Assembly (NCBI GenBank): GCA_003249035.1
Contig: QBMK01000032.1
Span: 1-45,568 of the forward strand
Reading direction: 5' to 3'
Length of the DNA: 45,568 nucleotides
Source of the DNA: Pseudanabaena sp.
GTDB lineage: Bacteria > Cyanobacteriota > Cyanobacteriia > Pseudanabaenales > Pseudanabaenaceae
Part shown: positions 8,107 through 16,087 of the stretch, in pieces
Layout of the letters: every line of letters starts with the position of its first letter
Numbering within the stretch: the stretch's first letter is position 1
Program-made: the position numbers and the translations under genes
The notes under the pieces: generated by a model
The model's input: only the letters and a program-made list of their open reading frames with translations
Databases searched by the model: none
Told to the model about the DNA's origin: nothing

Positions 8107-10344
8107 TCAACGAGCTCTGATATCATTCGCAATTGCTTGACTTACCGCAGGCATATAATTGCCCACAAAGCCATGCCCCTTCCCTTTGCCTACACTGTGC
8201 AGCTTTGACTTTTTCGATCCACCTGAGCCAATAAACGCATCAACCTTACGACCAGTTTCACTGTAAGTTCCCACAAACATGCTGACAGGATCCATCCCGC
8301 CAACATAGATACTAATATCAATAAATGCAGAGGGATGCTGTACAGCATTACCTGCATAGATTAACTGTACAAATTTGTTCATATCTTCTTTGGCTTTCTC
8401 GGCGGCAAGAACCTTATAACATTGCGCTGCCATCGCTTCAGGTAGAATCCCTACCTCCTCATAGGCGTATTGGCAATATGCCTTTACTCTTTTTACATTG
8501 TCCGCAGATTGTTTAACGACGGGGATAAATTCTTGAGCTAAGATTTTATGCACCTCTCTTACAGCATTGTCGGTTTTGATTGTGCCACGGCTATGGGCTG
8601 AGACAGTCACTCGTTCTTGGCGGCGCACTGCATCGAGCATGATTTCTTCTTGTTTAACCGTCGCATCGTCTTCCACCTGAACCTTACCCTTGATGCAGTC
8701 CCACAGATCACCAACTGTACCACCCCTTAAAGCACTGTATGTATAAAGCAGATCCACCACGTTCTGAGCAACTGACATATCCGTACCTGCGGCTTCTAGA
8801 GCATTATTCACAGATTCTTGCAAGGCAGCAGCACTTAAAATCCCACCCTTGGGAGCTACTGCCATTCCATTAATGTGCGTCACTGCCGGATACCAATTCC
8901 CGAGAGAAATCGGTGCTGCATAGGGAGTAATCACAGGGACTTTACCATCGAAGCCTGTAACTAGACCAGTGGCGTAATAGACAATATCTCCATTTACTTC
9001 CTGCGTCCGTTTTACTTCCTCAATTTTGCGAGTGGGCGCACGCCCTGACACTCGAAATTGCTTGCTGTCAAAGTCACTGAAGTCAGCACTGGGTCTCTGG
9101 ACAGGACCAATCGCTAGGTCTGGATTAGCATTAGCGGGATCTCTGCTAAGTTTGCCAACTTCATTAGCTACATGTTTACGCAAAGCTTCAACAGTATCGT
9201 AACGGGAGTTAGTAGGTTTTGCTTTTGCTTGCCATTTTTTGATTGCCTCTAGTAATTCCGACATCAAGATGATATCTTCGCCAGTCTGCTCTATCTTTTT
9301 CAGACAGGTATCTATTTCCGTTAGTTCTTTGGATCTTTTACTTCCCAATCCTTTCTTTGGGGTAGCAGATTTAAATTTCGCGGCTGTAACTAAGAGCTTG
9401 GGCTGGACATCGATATCCATAGATGACGGCAAGGCTTTTTCAGAGTATGCTCTGCGAATCATTCTGCGGTTAACAGCTGTCACGGAATTTTGCTGCACCA
9501 CATGCGTTAATTCATGGGCAATTAACTCTTGCCCTCCTTGGCTGGTTGGGTCATATGCCCCTTGACCGAAGAAAACATCTTGACCTGTCGTAAATGCTTT
9601 TGCCTGTATTGATTTATTGAGTTGATCGGACTGCGAATCTGTATGCACTTTTACGCCACTAAAATCTGCTCCCATTGCTTGACCCATCTTTTTTTGCAAA
9701 ACAGAATCTAGAGGCTGCCCACTACCCCTTGCATTTTGAATTGATGACTCTAAATCAGTCGATGCTTCTCCCCCGCCAAGATTTTCGCGTCTCTGCACCA
9801 AAGACTTCATTTGCAATTCCTCCTCTTCTTCCATCGCTTCTCGTTGGATGGAAGAGATTGGCTTCATCTGCAATTCTTCCTCTTCTTCCATTGCCGCTTC
9901 TCGTTGGATGGAAGAGATTGGCTTCATTTGCAATTCTTCCTCTTCTTCCATTGCCGCTTCTCGTTGGACAGATTTATCCTGAGTTGGCGAATTTATCTGC
10001 TGAACAACTTTAGAGGCAGTGGCATCAGCTTCTTGCTCATACTTATCATTTGGCTCACCAATACTCAGCTTGGCTTGGATCACCGACACCCGTTTATCTT
10101 GAAGCGGTCTCCTCAAGCGGTTCATTGGTTTTGTTTGGACTGGAGTATCAGACGACTCAGTGCTGCGCTGATTAATTATTTTTTCTAGAAAATTTTCTGT
10201 ATATCCCGATGGTCGAGGTGTAGCATCTTCATCCAAATCCGTCTGAATTGGCGCGAAGCCTCTAGTTTGTAAAAATGAAGCTGTGGGTTTGAATGAAAAC
10301 GTAGATTGAGAAGGCTTTTTTTCGTTATCGTTAGTGCGTTTCAT
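8107..10344 (-). CDS. DUF4157 eCIS-type effector 4, lipase-like alpha/beta-hydrolase tail
   Basis: 745 residues. The head is extended by 20 because it has three acidic repeats (HELTH at 277-281). In the tail, VTVSAHSRGT places S585 in a nucleophile elbow (AHSRG in place of GxSxG) after a beta strand. YVGGMDPVSMF supplies D685 at the end of a strand, and KGKGHGFVGNYM supplies H724. The spacing and 'G-D-P-V' context match secreted lipase/esterase effectors such as the alpha/beta-hydrolase Tle/DUF2235-like families. I infer a phospholipase or esterase toxin acting on target membranes. The 5' part and MKRTND start are almost identical in DNA to effector 2, which suggests a recent exchange. A remnant of the pentapeptide gene lies upstream. 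Confidence 0.82.
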   Translation of the reverse strand: MKRTNDNEKKPSQSTFSFKPTASFLQTRGFAPIQTDLDEDATPRPSGYTENFLEKIINQRSTESSDTPVQTKPMNRLRRPLQDKRVSVIQAKLSIGEPNDKYEQEADATASKVVQQINSPTQDKSVQREAAMEEEEELQMKPISSIQREAAMEEEEELQMKPISSIQREAMEEEEELQMKSLVQRRENLGGGEASTDLESSIQNARGSGQPLDSVLQKKMGQAMGADFSGVKVHTDSQSDQLNKSIQAKAFTTGQDVFFGQGAYDPTSQGGQELIAHELTHVVQQNSVTAVNRRMIRRAYSEKALPSSMDIDVQPKLLVTAAKFKSATPKKGLGSKRSKELTEIDTCLKKIEQTGEDIILMSELLEAIKKWQAKAKPTNSRYDTVEALRKHVANEVGKLSRDPANANPDLAIGPVQRPSADFSDFDSKQFRVSGRAPTRKIEEVKRTQEVNGDIVYYATGLVTGFDGKVPVITPYAAPISLGNWYPAVTHINGMAVAPKGGILSAAALQESVNNALEAAGTDMSVAQNVVDLLYTYSALRGGTVGDLWDCIKGKVQVEDDATVKQEEIMLDAVRRQERVTVSAHSRGTIKTDNAVREVHKILAQEFIPVVKQSADNVKRVKAYCQYAYEEVGILPEAMAAQCYKVLAAEKAKEDMNKFVQLIYAGNAVQHPSAFIDISIYVGGMDPVSMFVGTYSETGRKVDAFIGSGGSKKSKLHSVGKGKGHGFVGNYMPAVSQAIANDIRAR
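9841..9960 (-). repeat. In-frame 60-bp tandem repeat coding for acidic segment
   Basis: Units 9841-9900 and 9901-9960 differ at one base. A third, 3-bp-shorter unit continues to about 9805. Each encodes REAAMEEEEELQMKPISSIQ. The number of acidic units is two in effectors 1, 2, 3 and 5, three here and one in effector 6, so this is an expanding and contracting minisatellite within coding sequence. Confidence 0.9.
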
Positions 10345-10422
10345 AACTCAATAACCTCTAAATTTACTTACTAAGACACTTTATAAATTTGATATTGCAT
10401 ATTCTCGCATAATCAAAAAAAA

Positions 10423-10544
10423 TTAACGACAATTTTGATCGTATACTGACTCATCTTGCAGGATCGTGTTACATAACTTCGCTTTTGTTAGATTTGTATT
10501 GATTAACGAAGCATTTTCGAGATAAGCATCAACTAAATTTACTT
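10423..10544 (-). pseudogene. 3' fragment of pentapeptide-repeat gene, remnant 3
   Basis: Same 3' segment and same truncation point as the other remnants. It ends at a TAA directly after codons for the terminal QNCR-like residues, with small substitutions such as 'cagga' for 'catgg'. It sits between effector 5 (downstream side) and the effector 4 leader. Confidence 0.8.
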
Positions 10545-10688
10545 CGATCGCATCTTAGACATTGTAGAAAGTAGGTTGGGTTTCATTCTTTATCTCAATT
10601 TAAGCGATCGCTGATCGCATCAGCTAAAAATCAATGACTAGAACTGCGATCGCTTGCTGCCAACTTTAAAAATGCGAAATTATAAAAA

Positions 10689-10720
10689 GTAGGTTGGGTG
10701 GAGCGTCAGCGATACCCAAC
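10689..10720. repeat. REP-like palindromic unit
   Basis: GTAGGTTGGGTGGAGCGTC followed by AGCGATACCCAAC. Outer arms GTTGGGT and ACCCAAC pair around a 14-nt interior. Almost identical copies lie at 13511-13541 and 13848-13880, with a variant at 2604-2636. A second arm-like unit, GGTTTCATTCTTCAACC, follows near 10750-10772. Confidence 0.75.
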
Positions 10721-10817
10721 ATTTAATCACATTGTTATAATGCCTGTTTGGTTTCATTCTTCAACCTAACCTATGCGATCACGATCGCACTGGGGATTTG
10801 TGGCAATGAAGATTTGA

Positions 10818-10985
10818 TTATGAATCCCAACCAAGCACAGGTCTTGAAGCAGTAAGCTCCGCACGACAAAAATCGACATATTCCTGGATGCGGGACATTG
10901 TCCGATGATTGACTACCCCAAACGTTTTCACCAGACGGGAAGATACTTTACGAGCAGCAGGCAAATTTGTCAGCAATCCATTTAT
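10818..10985 (-). other. Short unrecognised ORF fragment downstream of effector 5
   Basis: A minus-strand frame of about 55 codons starts as the effector 5 gene ends. It reads NLPAARKVSSRLVKTFGVVN, then HRTMSRIQEYVDFC, and ends VLGWDS before TAA. It has no obvious start except an internal ATG (MSRIQEY). It could be the tail of a displaced effector or another lost gene. I do not recognise it. Confidence 0.3.
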
Positions 10986-13165
10986 AGAGTCACTGGTGCG
11001 ACGATAACTGAGCGAACCCCTTCCAAGAATTTATTTAAACGGATTTCTTTGGCTTGCAGCGTTGGGGCGATTTTAATCACATCCAGTTTTTCCGCTTCAA
11101 TTTTCCACTGCTCATCTGTCCAAGCGGCTTTCTTTTTGGCAAATTTATTCGTCATTGCGCTCTGCGCTTGTTTTTTGCCTGTTTCTGTCAATTTAGCATA
11201 TATAGATACGAAATCAAAGGCAGTAGCATCGGTACGATTAATCCCTTTCTTTGGCATACCCGCGATGATAGCTGAGACCTGTTGGGAAATATTTTTTTGA
11301 CGCGCACCTGGGAGCAGATCTTGAAAGACACGCTCGTAAGTGTAGCCATCATTTCGGCTGCCGCCTGCGTGAACTCGCTTATATTTAACGTAGCCAAAGT
11401 GATCGGATGCTTGTAACCCTTGTGTTGCCATTTCGCCTTCGCCAAAGGCATTGGTCTGCTGCATATTAACGGTTGTCCCAAAGCCCTCTGTTACGCCAAC
11501 CAGATAGACGTAGTTATATGTAATCGGCAATCCGTTGTCGTCGTAGCCAGCGATTTCTGCTGTTTTCATTGATTCGATCATTGGGAAATCCAATGAATCA
11601 ATCGCGGACTTGGCGACGCTAATGGTTGTGTCTAGTTCGTTGTCTTCCTGCTTATTGCGGAACAAAAATGGACGACTGGATATGTCCCCACCGAACCAGA
11701 AAGGATGCCATTCTTCAATTCCCAAATCTTTTTTCATAAAAGATTGAATGCCCCCTTTGTCAGACGGATCTTTGCCATGACGCTCAATCATAGGGATTGT
11801 GCCTTTATGTAACTTAATGACGGTCTTTGGGTCGCGCCATGTTCCATGATACCCAGCAGCAATAGTGGTTGTTTTCGTACTGGTAGCGCCGCCAACAGGT
11901 GCATTGATTTGATGTACAAGTGAACCTTCACGGATTAATTCTGCGGCACTAACCCATAATTTCTCTTGGTAGGCGTGTTTATAGAGTAAATCGAGTACGC
12001 TTTTTTTCGTCGGCACATCCAGCGCGCTTCCAGCCTGAGGATCATCTGTGTTTCCTTTGAGCAAATTCATAACAGAGCTTTTAACATCAACATCTTCTAC
12101 TTCAGCCCACATTGAATTGACCCAATATTCAAAGTCCGGTGGTTTATGGCTGGTTGAATAAGGCAGTGATTTATACGTATCATCAGAATAGACACGTTGA
12201 ATCGAAGTATGCCCCATTTGAGTGATAGCCAGTTGCACTAACGTTGGGTTTTGGAGTTGTCCTCCCCAATTGCCTTTCGATTGAATAAAGCCTGCTGTCG
12301 ATAGAGCCTCTGTTGCTGGGCGTTGGGTTAACTGTCGCTGTGGTAATGACTTTCTGCCTATAGTTCCTTCATTCTGCTGTACCACATGCGACAATTCATG
12401 AGCAATCAACTCCTGCCCTCCCCGACTTCCCGGATCATACTCTCCCTGCCGAAAGAACACATCTTGCCCAGTTGTAAATGCTTTCGACTGAATTGATTGA
12501 TTTAATTGATCTGATTGTGAATCAGTATGTACTTTTACATTACTAAAATCTGCTCCCATCGCTTGACCCATCTTGACTTGCAGGTTTGGATCTAGCGACT
12601 GACCACTACCCCTTGCACTTTGAATTGATGACTCTAAATCAGTCGATGCTTCTCCCCCGCCAAGATTTTCACGTCTCTGCACCAAAGACTTCATTTGCAA
12701 TTCTTCATCTTCTTCCATCGCAGCTTCTCGTTGGATAGAAGAGATTGGTTTCATTTGCAATTCTTCATCTTCTTCCATTGCTTCTCGTTGGACAGATTGA
12801 TCCTGAGTTGGCGAATTTATCTGTTGAACAACTTTAGATGCAGTAGCATCAGCTTCCTGCTCATACTTATCGTTTGGCTCACCAATATTCAGCTTGGCTT
12901 GAATCATCGACATCCGATTAGCTTGAATCGTCTGCAATCGGTTCATTCGTTTTGGTTGGACTGGCGTATCAGACGAGTCAGTACTACGCTGATTAATTAT
13001 TTTTTCTAGAAAATTCTCAGTATATCCAGAAGGTCGAGGTGTAGCATCTTCATCCAAATCCATCTGAATTGGCGCGAAGCCTCTAGTTTGTAAAAATGAA
13101 GCTGTGGGTTTGAATGAAAACGTAGATTGCGAAGGCTTTTTTTCGTTATCGTAAGTACGCGACAT
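10982..13165 (-). CDS. DUF4157 eCIS-type effector 5, cholera-toxin-like ADP-ribosyltransferase tail
   Basis: 727 residues. The head has two acidic repeats and the variant HELSH at 256-260. Residues about 325-430 are a linker or helical domain. From 436 the tail follows the order of cholera/LT-type mono-ADP-ribosyltransferases: GYHGTWRDPKTVIK (439-451) at the place of the toxin's 'YRADSRPPDEI', TTISVAKSA (513-521) at the place of 'STSISLRSA', YNYVYLVGV (550-558) at the 'YYIYVI' strand, then FGEGEMATQGLQ (574-585) with E576-x-E578 at the place of 'DEQEVSALGGI', and YVKYKRVH (592-599) at the place of 'YGWYRVHF'. The first-strand Arg is replaced by His or shifted to R444. I infer an ADP-ribosylating toxin. 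ExE enzymes of this kind usually modify arginine, but the target is unknown. Confidence 0.85.
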   Translation of the reverse strand: MSRTYDNEKKPSQSTFSFKPTASFLQTRGFAPIQMDLDEDATPRPSGYTENFLEKIINQRSTDSSDTPVQPKRMNRLQTIQANRMSMIQAKLNIGEPNDKYEQEADATASKVVQQINSPTQDQSVQREAMEEDEELQMKPISSIQREAAMEEDEELQMKSLVQRRENLGGGEASTDLESSIQSARGSGQSLDPNLQVKMGQAMGADFSNVKVHTDSQSDQLNQSIQSKAFTTGQDVFFRQGEYDPGSRGGQELIAHELSHVVQQNEGTIGRKSLPQRQLTQRPATEALSTAGFIQSKGNWGGQLQNPTLVQLAITQMGHTSIQRVYSDDTYKSLPYSTSHKPPDFEYWVNSMWAEVEDVDVKSSVMNLLKGNTDDPQAGSALDVPTKKSVLDLLYKHAYQEKLWVSAAELIREGSLVHQINAPVGGATSTKTTTIAAGYHGTWRDPKTVIKLHKGTIPMIERHGKDPSDKGGIQSFMKKDLGIEEWHPFWFGGDISSRPFLFRNKQEDNELDTTISVAKSAIDSLDFPMIESMKTAEIAGYDDNGLPITYNYVYLVGVTEGFGTTVNMQQTNAFGEGEMATQGLQASDHFGYVKYKRVHAGGSRNDGYTYERVFQDLLPGARQKNISQQVSAIIAGMPKKGINRTDATAFDFVSIYAKLTETGKKQAQSAMTNKFAKKKAAWTDEQWKIEAEKLDVIKIAPTLQAKEIRLNKFLEGVRSVIVAPVTL

Positions 13166-13242
13166 ATCACTAACCCCTAGATTTACTTACTGAGACGCTT
13201 CATGTATTTGATGTTGCTTATTCTCTCATAATCAAAAAAAAA

Positions 13243-13365
13243 TTAACGACAATTTTGATCGTTTACTGACCTATCTTGCATGGTCGTGTTACATAACTTC
13301 ACTTTTATTGAATTTGTATTAATTAACGGAGCATTTTCGAGAATAGGTATCAACTAAATTTACTC
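13243..13365 (-). pseudogene. 3' fragment of pentapeptide-repeat gene, remnant 4
   Basis: Same 3' segment as in the other remnants, with a one-base insertion in the 'gagaataggtatcaac' part that would break the frame. Truncated at the same point, where the GATCGC and TCAGACACTG spacer begins. Confidence 0.8.
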
Positions 13366-13510
13366 CGATCGCCCCTCAGACACTGTAGAAAGTAGGTTGG
13401 GTTTCATTTTTTATCTCAATTTTAGCAATAGGCGATCGCATCAGTAAAAAATCAATAACTGAGAATGAGATCGCCTATTGCCAATTTTGAAAATGCGAAA
13501 TTATAAAAAG

Positions 13511-13541
13511 CAGGTTGGGTGGAGCGTCAGCGATACCCAAC
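13511..13541. repeat. REP-like palindromic unit upstream of RAYT remnant
   Basis: CAGGTTGGGTGGAGCGTCAG followed by CGATACCCAAC. A second half-copy, GTTAGCGATACCCAAC, lies at about 13573-13588. Together with the copy at 13848 these bracket the transposase remnant on both sides, as expected for a RAYT and its cognate REP sequences. Confidence 0.8.
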
Positions 13542-13597
13542 GGTTAGCGAAATCGCTCAAGCCAGTTGTAGTGTTAGCGATACCCAACACAATCATA

Positions 13598-13834
13598 AAG
13601 AGAGAACAATCGGTTTGGCAACGTCGTTTTTGGGAACATCAAATTCGCGATAAGCGAGATTTTGCACAACATGTAGATTACATCCATTTTAATCCAGTAA
13701 GTCACGGATTGGCGGAGGCTACGAGGGATTGGCATTATTCCAGTTTCCATCGATATATGCGAGATGGGAGTTATCCTATCGATTGGGGCGCAGATGGCAA
13801 TGTGCAATTTGCCCTTGAGGTAGGTTACGAATAA
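13598..13834 (+). pseudogene. REP-associated tyrosine transposase (RAYT), C-terminal remnant
   Basis: About 78 residues from KREQSVWQRRFWEH through DFAQHVDYIHFNPVSHGL to WHYSSFHRY and DWG. This is the conserved C-terminal half of RAYT/Y1_Tnp proteins, which are usually 150-200 residues. The Tyr in DYIHFNP is the likely catalytic residue. The N-terminal HUH histidines are absent, and the reading frame upstream (to 13478) runs through REP-like repeat, so it is not functional alone. It is flanked by REP-like units at 13511 and 13848. Confidence 0.85.
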
Positions 13835-13847
13835 TGGAAATTAGAAA

Positions 13848-13935
13848 GTAGGTTGGGTGGAGCGTCAGCGATACCCAACAGTTAATCACATCATATTAAT
13901 GCCTGTTGGGTTTCATTCTTCAATCCAACCTACGC
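13848..13935. repeat. REP-like palindrome pair
   Basis: The first unit, GTAGGTTGGGTGGAGCGTCA followed by GCGATACCCAACA, is at 13848-13880. The second, CTGTTGGGTTTCATTCTTC followed by AATCCAACCTACG, is at about 13903-13935. The two are arranged as a doublet, as REP sequences often are. Confidence 0.75.
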
Positions 13936-13990
13936 GATAGCGATCGTACTGAGGATTTGTGATCGCACTTCAGCTCATCGGCAATGTACA

Positions 13991-14027
13991 CCCCTTGCCC
14001 GCAATGTTGGCATCCGTGGGCAAGGGG
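13991..14027. other. Perfect 10-bp hairpin downstream of effector 6
   Basis: CCCCTTGCCC and GGGCAAGGGG pair around a 17-nt loop, 48 bp beyond the stop of the minus-strand effector 6. There is no T-run on either side, so it is a weak candidate for termination or mRNA 3'-end stability. Confidence 0.5.
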
Positions 14028-14074
14028 TTCGGGATTCCTCGCAGAACTGCTCTGCGCAGTCTGCGGTTCCTCGA

Positions 14075-16087
14075 TCATTTAGTCGCCTTGGCGAATGGCA
14101 GAGTCAGGTGATGCTTGGTCGTGTGCGGGTCGTCCTGAGTTACATCCTCGAACGAATTGCTGGGCCCGAGCAAACGGAATCGCCAACGATAAGTATCAAT
14201 GTTCAATCTATTTACATCGTCACCTGCGGCATTCTCGAGCAAAACATAATCTGGACCGTCGACCATAACTACGGGAACCCAATGGAAGTTCCACTTATCC
14301 TTTGCATCTTTAAATTCTGGATCATTCTTGTCCCGCTTTTCGGCTTCCGCGTCGCCTACCAGTTTCTCATAAGGATTATTGATTGCAGAGATTCCTTCTC
14401 CGATTTGTGGTGTACCAAGTCCTTCGTTCACCTTGTACTTGTTGGCAAGGATCAGGCGGGCAGCGGGGTCATCCATGATCGTGTTATAGAGTCGCCAGAG
14501 CTCCTTGGGGTAGTCCATATTATTCTCAACAGTATTGAGTGTCTTTCCCTTGATAGGCGATGAATCCAAAGTGTTGGCAGTTGCGATGACTGCCTGATTT
14601 CCTGTTGCGCGCAGAACATCGCCAAAGAAAGGGATCACCTTCATTAGCCATGAAATAGCACCGATCGCGGCCGGATCAGCGGCACCCCCTGGATTCACAT
14701 TCCGAGCCTTGAGCCCGGTTTGCTTTTGAGCGTTCGGGAGCGCTTTCCGCTCGTCAATGTTGCTGGGGTCTAGGGGTGAAACATCTTCACCACCCATTGC
14801 GTACATGGTGTTATAGCAACAATCCGCGAATGTTACATAGTCGCCGATCGTCTGTTTGATCTCGGCGTTAACCCTCTCTGCATGTGCTTTATGAGCTTCG
14901 CTGACTTCCTCTTCTGTGGCTTCCTCACTGTACACTGCTGGTTCAATCCGTTCGCTGTTGTATGTAGTTTTGAAGCGTTGCTGCGAACGTTCCTCTAAAT
15001 TCGTGGAATTCGCGTTGTAAGGTTCTTCTTGCGGAGATCCTTTGCGTGGTTTAACTGACTCATTGCGCACCGGGATGACCTGCATCAGATCGGTCTCGGG
15101 AAAGACCTTACCGGCTTTAAATTGCACGAACGAGTTTTTGGAAGCCAGCGCTTTGTTTGCCGTCTCTATAAGTACTAATGTGGCATACAGTTCCTGCGGG
15201 TTGACGAGCGCAATGCCACCCGAATTGGACTGTTCTTCGAATTCCCAGGAGTCCTTATCCTGCTGATCACGAAGTCGCTGAATCGATTGTGACGCATTGG
15301 CAGATTCAATATGGGCGGATTCGATTGCTTTTGATACTCGCTGCACAGCCCCACCATTTTGTTGCAACACATGGGTTAACTCATGAGCAATTAGTTCTTG
15401 TCCACCTCTACTACTTGGCTCATAAGCCCCCTGCCGAAAGAAAACATCTTGTCCTGTTGTAAATGCTTTCGCTTGAATAGATTTATTTAATTGATCGGAC
15501 TGCGAATCTGTATGCACTTTTACACCGCTAAAGTCTGCCCCCATTGCTTGCCCCATCTTAGTCTGAAGACTAGAATCTAGAGACTGACCACTACCCCTTG
15601 CACTTTGAATTGATGACTCTAAATCAGTCGATGCTTCTCCCCCGCCAAGATTTTCACGTCTCTGCACCAAAGACTTCATTTGCAATTCTTCATCTTCTTC
15701 CATTGCTTCTCGTTGGACAGATTGATCCTGAGTTGGTGAATTTATCTGCTGAACAACTTTAGAGGCAGTAGCATACGCTTCCTGCTCATACTTATCATTC
15801 GGTTCACCAATACTCAGCTTGGCTTGGATCATCGCCATCCGTGCAGCCTTCAAGCGGTTCATTGGTTTTGGTTGGACTGGCGTATCAGACGATGACGATT
15901 GAGTACCGCGCTGATTAATTATTTTTTCTAGAAAATTCTCAGTGTATCCAGATGGTCGAGGTGTGGCATCTTCATCCAAATCTGTCTGAATTGGCGCGAA
16001 GCCTCTAGTTTGTAAAAATGAAGCTGTAGGTTTGAATGAAAACGTGGATTGCGAAGGCTTTTTTTCGTTATCGTAACTACGCGACAT
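14075..16087 (-). CDS. DUF4157 eCIS-type effector 6, papain-order cysteine hydrolase tail
   Basis: 670 residues. The head is the shortest, with only one acidic repeat and HELTH at 235-239. The tail follows two (A/S)(V/I)QR motifs at about 247-251 and 268-271. TFADCCYNTMYAMGG puts C423/C424 at the start of a helix. NFHWVPVVMVDGPDYVLLEN puts H602 at the start of a strand and E618/N619 at the end of the next. Cys, then His, then Asn/Asp/Glu is the order of papain-like and transglutaminase-like enzymes, so I infer a cysteine protease, deamidase or related toxin. A hydrophobic stretch (about 476-488) lies between the two halves. The tail DNA looks richer in G+C than the head, consistent with separate acquisition. 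It lies directly downstream of the intact pentapeptide gene and is probably the ancestral array position. Confidence 0.8.
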   Translation of the reverse strand: MSRSYDNEKKPSQSTFSFKPTASFLQTRGFAPIQTDLDEDATPRPSGYTENFLEKIINQRGTQSSSSDTPVQPKPMNRLKAARMAMIQAKLSIGEPNDKYEQEAYATASKVVQQINSPTQDQSVQREAMEEDEELQMKSLVQRRENLGGGEASTDLESSIQSARGSGQSLDSSLQTKMGQAMGADFSGVKVHTDSQSDQLNKSIQAKAFTTGQDVFFRQGAYEPSSRGGQELIAHELTHVLQQNGGAVQRVSKAIESAHIESANASQSIQRLRDQQDKDSWEFEEQSNSGGIALVNPQELYATLVLIETANKALASKNSFVQFKAGKVFPETDLMQVIPVRNESVKPRKGSPQEEPYNANSTNLEERSQQRFKTTYNSERIEPAVYSEEATEEEVSEAHKAHAERVNAEIKQTIGDYVTFADCCYNTMYAMGGEDVSPLDPSNIDERKALPNAQKQTGLKARNVNPGGAADPAAIGAISWLMKVIPFFGDVLRATGNQAVIATANTLDSSPIKGKTLNTVENNMDYPKELWRLYNTIMDDPAARLILANKYKVNEGLGTPQIGEGISAINNPYEKLVGDAEAEKRDKNDPEFKDAKDKWNFHWVPVVMVDGPDYVLLENAAGDDVNRLNIDTYRWRFRLLGPSNSFEDVTQDDPHTTKHHLTLPFAKATK

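Noticed and set aside
9800-9975. Possible CRISPR-like array from the regular 60-bp units
   Set aside because: The units are adjoining, in frame and coding, with no unique spacers.
13991-14027. Intrinsic terminator for effector 6
   Set aside because: The stem is perfect, but no T-run follows on the minus strand, so it is listed only as a hairpin.
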